The notes: generated from the letters alone by a model not told the origin. A stretch of DNA of 64,000 nt from Rhodococcus sp. ARC_M5 (GCF_022810405.1 NZ_JALGQE010000008.1:124001-188000), one strand, 5' to 3'; shown: positions 37,130-45,041, numbered from the stretch's first letter. Made by a program: numbers and translations.

Positions 37130-38404
37130 GTGCAACGCACCACTTTGCCCGGCGGTCTTCGGGTCGTCACCGAGTTCGTGCCCGGCGTTCGCTCGGCCTC
37201 GGTCGGTGTGTGGGTCGGAGTCGGTTCACGGGACGAGCAACCCAGTGTTGCCGGAGCAGCTCACTTCCTCGAACATCTGTTGTTCAAGTCGACTCCCACA
37301 CGCAGTGCACTCGAGATCGCTCAGGTGATGGACGGTGTCGGCGGAGAGCTGAATGCGTTCACCTCGAAGGAGAGCACCTGCTTCTACGCGCACGTGCTCG
37401 ACGAGGACGTAGCGCTTGCCATCGATCTGGTCAGCGATGTGGTGCTACGCGGCCGATGCCGATCGGCAGATGTCGACGTCGAGCGTCAGGTGGTCCTCGA
37501 AGAGATCTCCATGCGCGACGACGATCCCGAGGATCTCCTGGGAGATGCGTTCCTGGAAGCGATGTTCGGCGATCATCCGATCGGACGCCCGATCATCGGT
37601 TCCGTCGAATCCATCGAGTCGATGACCCGTGCACAATTGCACTCGTTCCACGTTCGCCGATACACGCCGCAGCGCATGGTCGTTGCGGTTGCGGGCAATG
37701 TCGATCACAAGCAGATCGTCTCGCTCGTGCGCCGAGCGTTCTCCGGCCATCTGGTCAAGGGCGTACGACCGGCCGAAAGAAGGTCCGGCACAGCACGATT
37801 GCGTACTGCTCCTACGTTGAGCCTGACCACTCGCGACAGTGAGCAGGCGCACCTGTGCCTGGGTGTGCGGGCGTTCGGCCGGCACGAAGGGCATCGCTGG
37901 GCGTTGTCCGTGCTGAACTCCGCAGTGGGAGGCGGGCTCAGTTCCCGTCTGTTCCAGGAGATCAGGGAAGAGCGGGGCCTGGCGTACTCGGTGTACTCGT
38001 CGGTGGACACGTTTGCCGACAGTGGCGCTTTCTCCGTCTACGCCGGTTGTCAGCCCGAGAACTTGGGCGAAGTGACCACGGTGATCAGGGAAGTGCTGGC
38101 CAAGGTCGCCTCCGAGGGCATCACCGACGCGGAGTGTGCGCGGGCCAAGGGTTCGTTGCGTGGTGGGTTGGTTCTGGGACTGGAAGATTCGGGCTCTCGG
38201 ATGAACCGGATCGGTCGTAGTGAACTGAACTACGGCAATCACCGCGACATCACCGACACGTTGGCGCGGATCGACAGTGTCGGCAACGACGAGGTACGCG
38301 AGGTCGCTGCCGTGTTGCTCGACCGTCCTTTCGGTGCCGCGGTGGTCGGCCCCTACAAGAACGTCCGCCAGCTGCCGGCGTCGGTCAAGTCTCTGGTTCG
38401 CTAG
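37130..38404 (+). CDS. pepR: M16 family zinc peptidase, PepR-like
   Basis: A 424-residue metallopeptidase of the pitrilysin/processing-peptidase family. The inverted zinc motif HFLEH (H45, E48, H49) and the downstream Glu in VERQVVLEEISM provide the active site. The R/Y pair region lies near GGGLSSRLFQEIREERGLAYSVYSS. It follows pnp as in M. tuberculosis Rv2782c. GTG 37130 is the only plausible start in the frame after the hairpin, and it is about 15 residues shorter than the mycobacterial protein. A TATCGA hexamer lies 7 nt before it. A role in processing exported or membrane proteins is inferred. Confidence 0.92.
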   Translation: MQRTTLPGGLRVVTEFVPGVRSASVGVWVGVGSRDEQPSVAGAAHFLEHLLFKSTPTRSALEIAQVMDGVGGELNAFTSKESTCFYAHVLDEDVALAIDLVSDVVLRGRCRSADVDVERQVVLEEISMRDDDPEDLLGDAFLEAMFGDHPIGRPIIGSVESIESMTRAQLHSFHVRRYTPQRMVVAVAGNVDHKQIVSLVRRAFSGHLVKGVRPAERRSGTARLRTAPTLSLTTRDSEQAHLCLGVRAFGRHEGHRWALSVLNSAVGGGLSSRLFQEIREERGLAYSVYSSVDTFADSGAFSVYAGCQPENLGEVTTVIREVLAKVASEGITDAECARAKGSLRGGLVLGLEDSGSRMNRIGRSELNYGNHRDITDTLARIDSVGNDEVREVAAVLLDRPFGAAVVGPYKNVRQLPASVKSLVR

Positions 38405-38571
38405 CGCAGGCGATGACGTCGCTCACTGCGCGGCGGGGAGACGATCGGCTCGAATGCGTGAGTGGAGTTGAGCGCCGCTATTCCGTGCACGGAGGTCCAC
38501 AGTCGTAGGGCGGTGAACTGTGGATTCTCCGGCGCGACGGCATGGACCGCGCATTCGACGTTGACGTGCAT
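38401..38571 (-). pseudogene. 3' remnant of a TetR regulator (WHG-type C-terminal domain)
   Basis: A 56-codon frame reads FTALRLWTSVHGIAALNSTHAFEPIVSPP in its middle. The W-x3-HG core matches the C-terminal ligand domain of WHG-type TetR regulators; the intact regulator at 60091 in this window has FWAIVHGLVSLELAMP at the same place. No helix-turn-helix is encoded upstream, because an SDR gene starts 24 bp away on the other strand. It overlaps the peptidase stop by 4 bp. I read it as a decayed gene end left by deletion or insertion. It could instead be a chance resemblance. Confidence 0.5.
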
Positions 38572-38594
38572 GCCCGTACGGTCGACAATGCAGC

Positions 38595-39377
38595 ATGAGC
38601 GATGGGCGTACCGTCCTTGTCACCGGTGTGGGTCGACGCCGCGGTATCGGCTACGCCATCACCCGCCGGCTGTTACGTGACGAGAGCACTCGCGTCTTTG
38701 CGCAATCCTGCGATGCCTACGACGCGAGCGAACCGTGGGGAGCAGGGACGCCGGGAGCAGTGCAGGTACTCGCCGAGTTGTCCACCACAACAGATGAACT
38801 CGGGCATCTCGACATCGATCTCTCCGATGCCGACGCACCTGCCGCCCTGTTCGATGCTGCCGAATCCAGGTTCGGTGCCCTCGACTCGTTGGTGATCAAC
38901 CATGCGCGATCACAGCTTGGCCACCTGGGTTCTCTGACGGCAGAGAACCTCGACCTGACGTGGGCGGTGAACGTGCGCGCGTCGTTGCTTCTGGTGCAGG
39001 AATTTGCGCAACGGTACGTCGATCACCGAGACGGCGGACGCGTCGTGCTGTTCACGTCCGGGCAGGGAGAGGGGCCGATGCCGACCGAAATTCCGTATGC
39101 GGTGACCAAAGGGGCCGTCGCCGCGATCACACCGACCTTGGCCGATTCGCTGATCGAACGGGGCATCACCGTCAACACGATCAATCCGGGTCCGACCGAC
39201 ACCGGTTGGGCGAGTGCCGATCTGGACGAGTTCGTCTCACGCCACATGCCGCGCGGTCGGTGGAACTCACCGGACGAGGCCGCGGCCGTCGTGGCGATGT
39301 TGCTCTCGCCCGATTCCGGCTCGATCACCGGTCAGGTCATCGGTGCCGAAGGCGGATTCCGACGCTTCACGCCGTGA
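38595..39377 (+). CDS. Short-chain dehydrogenase/reductase
   Basis: A 260-residue classical SDR. The NAD(P)-binding motif is TGVGRRRGIGYA, close to the TGxxxGxG pattern but with an extra-basic loop, as in some atypical reductases. The catalytic triad is Ser in LFTSGQ, then Tyr and Lys in YAVTKGAV, with the helical NVRASLLLVQEF between. The end, GQVIGAEGGFRRF, is typical. The ATG has a weak ribosome site. It sits next to the TetR remnant, which may have regulated it once. Substrate unknown. Convergent with the glycosyltransferase gene across 8 bp. Confidence 0.88.
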   Translation: MSDGRTVLVTGVGRRRGIGYAITRRLLRDESTRVFAQSCDAYDASEPWGAGTPGAVQVLAELSTTTDELGHLDIDLSDADAPAALFDAAESRFGALDSLVINHARSQLGHLGSLTAENLDLTWAVNVRASLLLVQEFAQRYVDHRDGGRVVLFTSGQGEGPMPTEIPYAVTKGAVAAITPTLADSLIERGITVNTINPGPTDTGWASADLDEFVSRHMPRGRWNSPDEAAAVVAMLLSPDSGSITGQVIGAEGGFRRFTP

Positions 39378-39385
39378 CGCTTCGG

Positions 39386-40129
39386 TCAGAGCTTCTTCTT
39401 GCGCAGCAACAACTTCCAGGGCACCAGCGCCGACTCGAGCTGAACCGACAGGCTCATCTTGGATTCGCCCTCGCTGCGCTCTTCGAAGGTGATCGGCACT
39501 TCGGCGAGAGTGAGGCCGTGCTTGACGGTTCGGTAGTTCATCTCGACCTGGAATGCGTATCCGTTGCTCTCGACCGAGGCCACATCGATGGTGCGCAGGG
39601 TGCGCGCGTGCCACGCCTTGAATCCCGCTGTCGCATCCTTGACGCCGAGGCGCAGGATGGTGTCGACGTAGAAGTTCGCCCACGCGGACAGGGCCTTGCG
39701 GTGCCAGGGCCAATCGGCGGCGACCGCCCCGCCGGGTACGTATCGCGATCCGAGCACCACGGCCGCATCCGTGGTGTTCAGTTTGTCGATCATCGCCGGG
39801 ATGACCTCGGTGGGGTGCGAAAGATCGGCGTCCATCTGAATGACGATGTCCGCACCCTCGTCGAGCGCCCTCGTCATGCCTGCGACGTATGCGCGTCCGA
39901 GACCGTTCTTCTCGGTGCGGTGTAGGACGCTGACGTCGATGGGGCCGTCTATGGCCAACTTGTCGGCGATGTCCCCGGTGCCGTCGGGCGAATTGTCGTC
40001 GACCACCAGCACACCGAGCCCCTCTACCTGCAACCCGGCCAGCAGCTGGACGAGCTTGGGCAGGTTCTCACGTTCGTTGTACGTCGGCACAACGACGGTG
40101 GTCTTCGGGGCGACTCGTTCCGTACTCAC
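39386..40129 (-). CDS. Polyprenol-phosphate mannosyltransferase-like GT2
   Basis: A 247-residue family 2 glycosyltransferase. It opens TTVVVPTYNERENLPKLVQLLAG and carries VVDDNSPDGTGDIAD, then QMDADLSHPTEVIP with the DxD metal site, and the DPM1-like tail SEGESKMSLSVQLESALVPWKLLL. Such enzymes make polyprenyl-phosphomannose for lipoarabinomannan and protein mannosylation in mycolata (Ppm1 catalytic domain). No lnt/N-acyltransferase gene adjoins it, unlike the fused or paired Ppm1 of relatives. The start is one of two adjacent GTG codons (40132 or 40129). Confidence 0.87.
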   Translation of the reverse strand: MSTERVAPKTTVVVPTYNERENLPKLVQLLAGLQVEGLGVLVVDDNSPDGTGDIADKLAIDGPIDVSVLHRTEKNGLGRAYVAGMTRALDEGADIVIQMDADLSHPTEVIPAMIDKLNTTDAAVVLGSRYVPGGAVAADWPWHRKALSAWANFYVDTILRLGVKDATAGFKAWHARTLRTIDVASVESNGYAFQVEMNYRTVKHGLTLAEVPITFEERSEGESKMSLSVQLESALVPWKLLLRKKKL

Positions 40130-40151
40130 CACCGTATGATCCGTGATTCGG

Positions 40152-40175
40152 GTGTCCGATCCAAATATCGGACAC
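40152..40175. promoter_or_regulatory. Perfect inverted repeat before the mannosyltransferase gene
   Basis: GTGTCCGAT (40152-40160) and ATCGGACAC (40167-40175) are separated by CCAAAT, 20 bp upstream of the glycosyltransferase start and 51 bp after the comB stop. Both are on the minus-strand path, so it may be an operator for the former or a terminator of the latter. No T-run follows on the minus strand. Confidence 0.5.
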
Positions 40176-40226
40176 GACCGGCCGTGTCGGGTCGGCATCG
40201 TGGGTCGTTTTCGAGCGCCCGTCGAT

Positions 40227-40991
40227 TCATGACCGAGTCGCGTCGACGAATACGCCGTCGCGCAGAATCGGGACGCAGGAACTCGAATCGACCTCGGCTG
40301 CAATGGCTACATCTTCGGGGTGTCCCATCCCGGTCAATTCGCGGCCGGAGCTGCATTGCTGCAGCTCGGAGCCCACGTCGTGCTCGACGGCTCGCCACGC
40401 GGCCGCGGCCGTTCGCGCCTCCGGGGAGGCATCGGAAGCTCCGGCATCGAGCAGGGCGGCGATGACTGCACCCGCACCCCACAGGTCCTCGACTGCAGGC
40501 CGGAGGGATCCGTCCGGCCACCGTTCTCCGGCCGCTATGACGGTTGTCACGGCACTTCGGTTGTCGGCTCGTATCCACCGCGCTACCGCGGATGCGTTCC
40601 TCAGCGACGCTCCCATACACAGCGGGGCCGTGCTCGCGAGCTCGTGGGCGATGGTGGACCCGTTCGGTGACGGCAGTACCAGCCGAGCGGGGGCAGGCGC
40701 GGCCCGCACGGTGGCCGGGCACAAGCTGATCCGGCCCGGTGCGGCGGCCGATCGGCCGACTGCGAGGACTGCGTCGAACTGCTCGGCCAACTGTGTGGCT
40801 CGGTCGTCGCGCCACTGACTGGGGATGACGTCGATGCCCGCGTCCACAGCAACCGTGAGAGTCGTCGTGAAAGACAGGACGTCCACGACGACGGCGATGT
40901 CCGCGCCGTCGACAATGGCGTCGGCTCCAGCAAGACCCCAGTCGAAGCGGAGGCCGAATGCGTTCTGGGACAGTACGGAGTCGGCCGGCAT
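40227..40991 (-). CDS. comB: ComB family 2-phosphosulfolactate phosphatase-like protein
   Basis: A 254-residue protein with VVVDVLSFTTTLTVAVDAGIDVIP near residue 35 (the metal-binding DVLSFT segment), LPSPNGST and MGASLRNASAVARW, features of ComB. In archaea ComB dephosphorylates phosphosulfolactate in coenzyme M synthesis; actinobacteria lack that pathway, so the substrate is probably different. ATG 40991 is preceded by TACCGT six nt away, a leaderless arrangement. It is divergent from the membrane protein at 41058. Confidence 0.82.
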   Translation of the reverse strand: MPADSVLSQNAFGLRFDWGLAGADAIVDGADIAVVVDVLSFTTTLTVAVDAGIDVIPSQWRDDRATQLAEQFDAVLAVGRSAAAPGRISLCPATVRAAPAPARLVLPSPNGSTIAHELASTAPLCMGASLRNASAVARWIRADNRSAVTTVIAAGERWPDGSLRPAVEDLWGAGAVIAALLDAGASDASPEARTAAAAWRAVEHDVGSELQQCSSGRELTGMGHPEDVAIAAEVDSSSCVPILRDGVFVDATRS

Positions 40992-41057
40992 TGCGGAACG
41001 GTAGCAAGTCCGGTGCCGGTGATACCGCCGGCGCGGGATCGAGTGGGGGAGGTAGAC

Positions 41058-41372
41058 ATGCAGTTGGAGCTCGACACCAAGGTGATCGTCCTCGTGGCCG
41101 GTCTCCTGCTGCTGTGGGCATTGGGGTTGGGGGTCGTCAAGTATCACCAGATGTCGACGTCGCCGGATGGCACTGCGCATCGTTATGTCGACATCGCCCA
41201 TCGGGCGGCACTGATGTACTCGTTCGCCGCCCTGGTGCTTGCTGTGTTGGCGCAGTTCAGCGCGTGGTCGGTCGCGGTGGATCTGATCGCCGCAGCGGTG
41301 GTGCTGGTGTTCTTCGTCGCTGCCGTCGTGAGCTACACCGTGCACGGGTTTCGTCGGGACACCGAGAACTAG
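41058..41372 (+). CDS. Small membrane protein, three predicted TM segments
   Basis: A 104-residue protein of unknown function. The predicted helices are VIVLVAGLLLLWALGLGVV, ALMYSFAALVLAVLAQFSAW and VAVDLIAAAVVLVFFVAAVVSY. The start ATG 41058 is preceded by GGGGGAGGT. A possible start 15 codons upstream lacks such a site. Three bases after the stop a second tiny membrane frame begins. I do not recognise a domain. Confidence 0.75.
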   Translation: MQLELDTKVIVLVAGLLLLWALGLGVVKYHQMSTSPDGTAHRYVDIAHRAALMYSFAALVLAVLAQFSAWSVAVDLIAAAVVLVFFVAAVVSYTVHGFRRDTEN

Positions 41373-41375
41373 TTC

Positions 41376-41489
41376 GTGGATCCCGTCCCGGGCACGCATC
41401 TGTTCATGGTGTCGTTGATCGTCGGCGAAATCGGCGGTACAGCTGTGCTCGTGGCCGGTTTCGCGGTCGCTCAGTTCGGTCCGAGCTGA
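41376..41489 (+). CDS. Putative 37-residue membrane peptide
   Basis: A GTG-started frame 3 bp after the previous stop. It encodes a short polar start and one hydrophobic span containing LFMVSLIVGEIGG and VLVAGFAVAQF, then stops. The size, single TM segment and tight spacing to the gene before suggest a translated small membrane protein coupled to it. The evidence is limited to composition and position, with no recognised family. Confidence 0.45.
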   Translation: MDPVPGTHLFMVSLIVGEIGGTAVLVAGFAVAQFGPS

Positions 41490-41498
41490 GACCCGGAG

Positions 41499-41774
41499 TT
41501 ACCGAGGATCCAGGTACAGCTCTGCGGTCTCGGTGGCGACCGCGGACACTGCAGCGGCAAGACCGGGCTCGAGGTCCAGTGCGGCTGTGAGTCGTTCTCC
41601 GCGCAGTCCCTGCGTTCGGAGTAGCTCCCAGGCCTGTTCGACCAGGCGCACCGAGGTGGGATGGTCCAACTCGGGGCGGTTCGAGCGCAGTGCAGTCGCA
41701 GCCCAATCCGCATCGAACGTCCCGTTGGGTGGACCGAACACACGCTCACCGGACGAATAGCTCTTCGGCTCCAT
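41499..41774 (-). CDS. Hypothetical 91-residue protein
   Basis: A mainly helical, acidic small protein containing RVFGPPNGTFDADWAATALRS and LVEQAWELLRTQGLRGERLTAALDLEPG. Not recognised. The ATG at 41774 has TAGCGT (41788-41783) eight nt upstream, fitting a leaderless transcript, and the codon third-position GC looks native. It is convergent with the tiny membrane frame and divergent from the lipoprotein gene. Confidence 0.6.
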   Translation of the reverse strand: MEPKSYSSGERVFGPPNGTFDADWAATALRSNRPELDHPTSVRLVEQAWELLRTQGLRGERLTAALDLEPGLAAAVSAVATETAELYLDPR

Positions 41775-41841
41775 ACCCGACGACGCTAGCAGGATCGGAG
41801 GGTTGCGTAGTAGTGACCGAATTGCGTCGGGACTGCACTAC

Positions 41842-41857
41842 CGAACCGATCGGTTCG
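41842..41857. promoter_or_regulatory. Perfect 16-bp palindrome upstream of the lipoprotein gene
   Basis: CGAACCGATCGGTTCG is a complete palindrome of 16 bp in the 100-bp gap between the divergent genes at 41774 and 41875. It lies six bases upstream of TACGGT (41863-41868), the -10-like element six nt before ATG 41875, so it overlaps the -35 region. The shape is that of a TetR-type operator, but no regulator gene adjoins it. Confidence 0.65.
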
Positions 41858-41874
41858 TTCAGTACGGTATGGCG

Positions 41875-42519
41875 ATGTACGACGGCCACCGCAGGGCTTC
41901 ACTCGCGCTCTCGGCCGTCGGATCACTGCTGATCGGCGTCCTCGCAGGCTGTTCCGGTGACGACGGCAGCGATCCGGTCGAGGAGGTCTCGGCCGGCACG
42001 AACTACACCACGATCGCGGGATCGTTGGTCGTCGGTGATCCCAGGTCCGGCCCAGTGCCACCCACCGAAGCTCTGCCGCCCGCGGTCGCAGAGCTACCTC
42101 CGAGCCTCGAGGGCGCGCGATTCCCTGGGGCGTCGCCGGTCGGTGTCACCGACGTGGTGTTGGGGGCGTCGTCGACGGTCGAATCCCGGTTGGCGGGCAA
42201 CGGGCCCGTGTCCTACACCGTGCGGTGCGTCGACGAGGCCGTCCGCTACGCCACGAGTGAACCGATGGCTGTGCCGGGAAGATCCGTTCTCCAGGTGGAT
42301 CTGTCGGGTACGTCGACGGACTCCGGCGACACCCTCTCTCTGTACGCCGGGCCCGAACGGATCCGAGGCGATGCGGATTCCGGGGTCGTCTCGGTCGACT
42401 TTCTGGCCGATCCCGGCGGAATCTCGCAGGCCTTCATCGGAGTTGCAGCCGATCGACCCGACTTCACGGTGGTCACCACCGAGGAACCCGCCGCCGTGAT
42501 CGTCACCGTCGAGCCCTGA
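41875..42519 (+). CDS. Predicted secreted lipoprotein of unknown function
   Basis: A 214-residue protein with a Sec/lipoprotein signal: basic start (DGHRR), hydrophobic run and lipobox LAGC with C26. The mature part is acidic and has repeated beta-strand-like segments (VRCVDEAVRYATSEPMAVPG, VDFLADPGGISQAFIGV). I do not recognise a domain. The start ATG 41875 follows TACGGT by six nt; ATG 41869 is two codons earlier. It is preceded by a perfect palindrome, so expression may be controlled by a distant regulator. Confidence 0.7.
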   Translation: MYDGHRRASLALSAVGSLLIGVLAGCSGDDGSDPVEEVSAGTNYTTIAGSLVVGDPRSGPVPPTEALPPAVAELPPSLEGARFPGASPVGVTDVVLGASSTVESRLAGNGPVSYTVRCVDEAVRYATSEPMAVPGRSVLQVDLSGTSTDSGDTLSLYAGPERIRGDADSGVVSVDFLADPGGISQAFIGVAADRPDFTVVTTEEPAAVIVTVEP

Positions 42520-42586
42520 CCGGCGCTGGAACGTCGAATGCACTTCGGCCGTGGCTGTTTCGATCCGTTTCCCGGGGAACGCGCGG

Positions 42587-42592
42587 TAGCAT
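42587..42592 (+). promoter_or_regulatory. -10-like hexamer of the receiver-protein gene
   Basis: TAGCAT ends six nt before the GTG at 42599, so the transcript is probably leaderless. Just upstream lies an imperfect palindrome CGTTTCCC (42566-42573) and GGGGAACG (42574-42581) with one mismatched pair. Confidence 0.45.
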
Positions 42593-42598
42593 CGCGGT

Positions 42599-43048
42599 GT
42601 GTCCGACGCCACAGCTGGAGAGAGTCCATCCGGTCGTGTGCGCGTGCTCGTGTACAGCAGCAATGCCGCGACCCGTGCCCAGGTGCGCTCTGCGGTAGGA
42701 ACTCGGCCGGATCCCGCGCTCGGTGACATCGAGTACGTGGACATCGCTACGGCAGCCGTGGTCATCGAGAACATGGATGCAGGCGGTGTCTCGTTGGCGA
42801 TTCTCGACGGCGAGTCCTCACCTGTCGGCGGTCTGGGTCTGGCGAAACAGTTGAAGGACGAGATCCTCGACTGTCCACCGGTGTTGGTGCTCATCGGACG
42901 TCCTGACGATGCATGGTTGGCCGAGTGGTCGCGCGCCGAGGCTGCGGTTCCGCACCCGCTGGATCCGATCCGGCTCGGGCGCGCGGTGGTCGATCTGCTG
43001 AGGCAGCACTCGGGACGCGTCGGTACCGGGGTCTTGCGATCGCGGTAG
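42599..43048 (+). CDS. Response-regulator receiver-like protein, Rv3143-like
   Basis: A 149-residue stand-alone receiver-fold protein. The hydrophobic strands RVRVLVYSS, VSLAILDGE and VLVLIGRPD fit the phospho-acceptor fold, with ILDGE in place of the strand-three Asp motif. M. tuberculosis has a similar protein (Rv3143) just before its nuo operon. No output domain is present. Phosphorylation is uncertain because only part of the acidic pocket is evident. It is convergent with aqpZ with one base between stops. Confidence 0.75.
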   Translation: MSDATAGESPSGRVRVLVYSSNAATRAQVRSAVGTRPDPALGDIEYVDIATAAVVIENMDAGGVSLAILDGESSPVGGLGLAKQLKDEILDCPPVLVLIGRPDDAWLAEWSRAEAAVPHPLDPIRLGRAVVDLLRQHSGRVGTGVLRSR

Positions 43049-43049
43049 A

Positions 43050-43763
43050 TCAGACCGTTTTTTCCGATGCGGGCACCGTCAGCACGAACCGGTGGATCGA
43101 GCCGGCGATAACAGCTCCGAGCACGGGGAACACCACGAACACCCACAGTTGTGAGAGGGCAGGGCCGCCGGCGACGAGGGCGGGGCCGAAGGACCGAGCA
43201 GGGTTGACCGAGGTCGAGTCGATTCCGATGCCCAGCAGGTGAACCACGGTCAGGGTCAGGCCGATCGGGATGCCGGCCGCCACGACGGGGTGAACGGTGG
43301 GGGCCGTGGTGGCCAGCACGACGAGGACGAGCAGGCCGGTCGCGATCGTCTCGAACACCGCCACCGATACCAACCCGTACCCTCCGGGCGAGGAGCCGCC
43401 GAATCCGTTGGTGCCCAAACCGTCCGACGCCATGTCGTATCCGGGACGGCCGGACGCAACCGCCAGTACGATCAGCGCGCCGATCAGTGCACCGACGGCC
43501 TGGGCGGCGATGTAGAACGCAGCCTTGATCGGGGTGATGGCGCGAGCTATCAGGGCTCCGATCGTCACGGCCGGGTTGATGTGGCATCCCGAGATCGGGC
43601 CGATCGCGTAGACGAGGGCAAGCAGTGTGAGCCCGAACGCCAGGGCGATACCCGGGGTTCCGACGGTGTCGCCCGCGATGACGGCGGTGCCGACGCCGAA
43701 GATCACGAGCAGGGCAGTTCCCAGTCCCTCGGCGGCGAGCGCCGAGACGGAAATAGACTTCAT
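43050..43763 (-). CDS. aqpZ: Aquaporin Z
   Basis: A 237-residue MIP-family channel with six helices. The two pore NPA loops are visible as GCHINPAVTIGAL and STSVNPARSFGPALVAGG, and the arginine after the second NPA is the selectivity-filter residue. An aquaporin (water) rather than glycerol facilitator is favoured by the short ARSFGP stretch. The ATG has AGGAG 6 nt upstream. It is divergent from the nuo operon, sharing a 290-bp gap. Confidence 0.92.
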   Translation of the reverse strand: MKSISVSALAAEGLGTALLVIFGVGTAVIAGDTVGTPGIALAFGLTLLALVYAIGPISGCHINPAVTIGALIARAITPIKAAFYIAAQAVGALIGALIVLAVASGRPGYDMASDGLGTNGFGGSSPGGYGLVSVAVFETIATGLLVLVVLATTAPTVHPVVAAGIPIGLTLTVVHLLGIGIDSTSVNPARSFGPALVAGGPALSQLWVFVVFPVLGAVIAGSIHRFVLTVPASEKTV

Positions 43764-43859
43764 CAGTTCTCCTGGTTCATGTCGGCGGCCTCGTTTCGGC
43801 CGGCCTCGATCGTCGGGAAGTTTGTCGTTTTCCTGGTAGCGGATCGCATGGGGGCAATG

Positions 43860-43875
43860 AGTGATCTGAGTCACA
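43860..43875. promoter_or_regulatory. CRP/GlxR-type binding site 1 upstream of nuoA
   Basis: AGTGATCTGAGTCACA matches TGTGA-N6-TCACA at nine of ten positions (first T is A). It lies 180 bp upstream of nuoA and 97 bp upstream of aqpZ on the other strand, so it could serve either. Confidence 0.65.
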
Positions 43876-43974
43876 CTGCTGTCATGTGGGCGAGATCGAG
43901 TGCCCCATGCGCGTCAACGGATTACGAAACTGGACTCCTCGAAATCCCGCGAGATCGACACCGAACCCATACTG

Positions 43975-43990
43975 TGTGGTTCAGGTCACA
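43975..43990. promoter_or_regulatory. CRP/GlxR-type binding site 2 upstream of nuoA
   Basis: TGTGGTTCAGGTCACA matches TGTGA-N6-TCACA at nine of ten positions (A to G at the fifth). It lies 65 bp upstream of the nuoA ATG, a usual place for activation or repression. Two sites in 131 bp are more than expected by chance. Confidence 0.65.
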
Positions 43991-44054
43991 TTGGTACGGC
44001 CGTCGCATTTACTACGCGTCGGCGCGGTAGTCGATCGAGGGAGCAGATGCCGGG

Positions 44055-44414
44055 ATGAACGCCTACGTTCCGATCCTCGTTCTCGGTGCCATTGCGGTCC
44101 TGTTCGCAGTGTTCTCGGTGATGGTCGGAACCATGGTGGGGCCGGCGCGGCACAACCGAGCGAAGTTCGACGCATACGAGTGCGGCATCGAGCCCACGAT
44201 GCATGCGCCTACGGGCCAACGATTTCCGGTGAAGTTCTATCTGACCGCCATGCTGTTCATCATTTTCGACATCGAGATCGTCTTCCTCTATCCGTGGGCC
44301 GTCCACCTCGACGTACTGGGCGCATTCGGGCTGGTGGCCATGGCCCTGTTCGTCGTCAACGTGTCGGTGGCCTACATCTACGAGTGGCGGCGAGGCGGGC
44401 TCGGATGGGATTGA
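44055..44414 (+). CDS. nuoA: NADH-quinone oxidoreductase subunit A
   Basis: A 119-residue membrane-arm subunit with three helices. Landmark segments are VGPARHNRAKFDAYECGIEP (the quinone-cavity loop) and FPVKFYLTAMLFIIFDIEIVFLYPWAV. First gene of the operon nuoABCDEFGHIJKLMN. The promoter gap upstream holds two CRP-type sites. A GAGGGAG ribosome site stands 11 nt before this ATG, rather far. Confidence 0.97.
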   Translation: MNAYVPILVLGAIAVLFAVFSVMVGTMVGPARHNRAKFDAYECGIEPTMHAPTGQRFPVKFYLTAMLFIIFDIEIVFLYPWAVHLDVLGAFGLVAMALFVVNVSVAYIYEWRRGGLGWD

Positions 44415-44486
44415 TGCACGAACACTGATCGACGACGGCACGATGCACTGTTCTCACCTCGAGCGGATACGAAAAGAGCGTGATCG

Positions 44487-45041
44487 ATGGGACTCGAAGA
44501 GAAGCTACCCAGCGGATTTCTGCTGACCACCGTCGAGGGGTTGGCCGGCTACGCACGCAAGGGTTCGTTGTGGCCCGCGACCTTCGGTCTCGCGTGCTGT
44601 GCGATCGAGATGATGGCCACCACGTCCGGTCGGTTCGATCTCGCGCGATTCGGTATGGAAGCGTTCCGTGCGTCTCCCCGCCAGGCGGACCTGATGATCG
44701 TGGCAGGCCGTGTCAGCCAGAAGATGGGGCCCGTACTGCGGCAGGTGTACGACCAGATGGCCGAGCCGAAATGGGTCCTGGCCATGGGAGTCTGCGCGTC
44801 CTCGGGCGGAATGTTCAACAACTACGCGGTGGTTCAGGGTGTCGATCACATCGTTCCCGTCGACATCTACCTCCCCGGTTGCCCACCTCGACCCGAGATG
44901 CTGCTCAACGCAATCTTGGAGCTGCACAAAAAGATTCAGGAGATGCCACTGGGTGTCAATCGCGAGCAGGTACGCGCGGCTGCCGAGGCTGCAGCGCTGA
45001 CGTCAACCCCGACCATCGACTTGAAGGGGCTGCTGCGATGA
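44487..45041 (+). CDS. nuoB: NADH-quinone oxidoreductase subunit B
   Basis: A 184-residue peripheral-arm protein that carries the terminal [4Fe-4S] cluster N2. The four ligand cysteines are C37 and C38 (GLACCAIEM), C103 (MGVCASSGG) and C132 (LPGCPPRP). The stop overlaps the nuoC ATG. N2 hands electrons to quinone at the interface with NuoD. Confidence 0.98.
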   Translation: MGLEEKLPSGFLLTTVEGLAGYARKGSLWPATFGLACCAIEMMATTSGRFDLARFGMEAFRASPRQADLMIVAGRVSQKMGPVLRQVYDQMAEPKWVLAMGVCASSGGMFNNYAVVQGVDHIVPVDIYLPGCPPRPEMLLNAILELHKKIQEMPLGVNREQVRAAAEAAALTSTPTIDLKGLLR

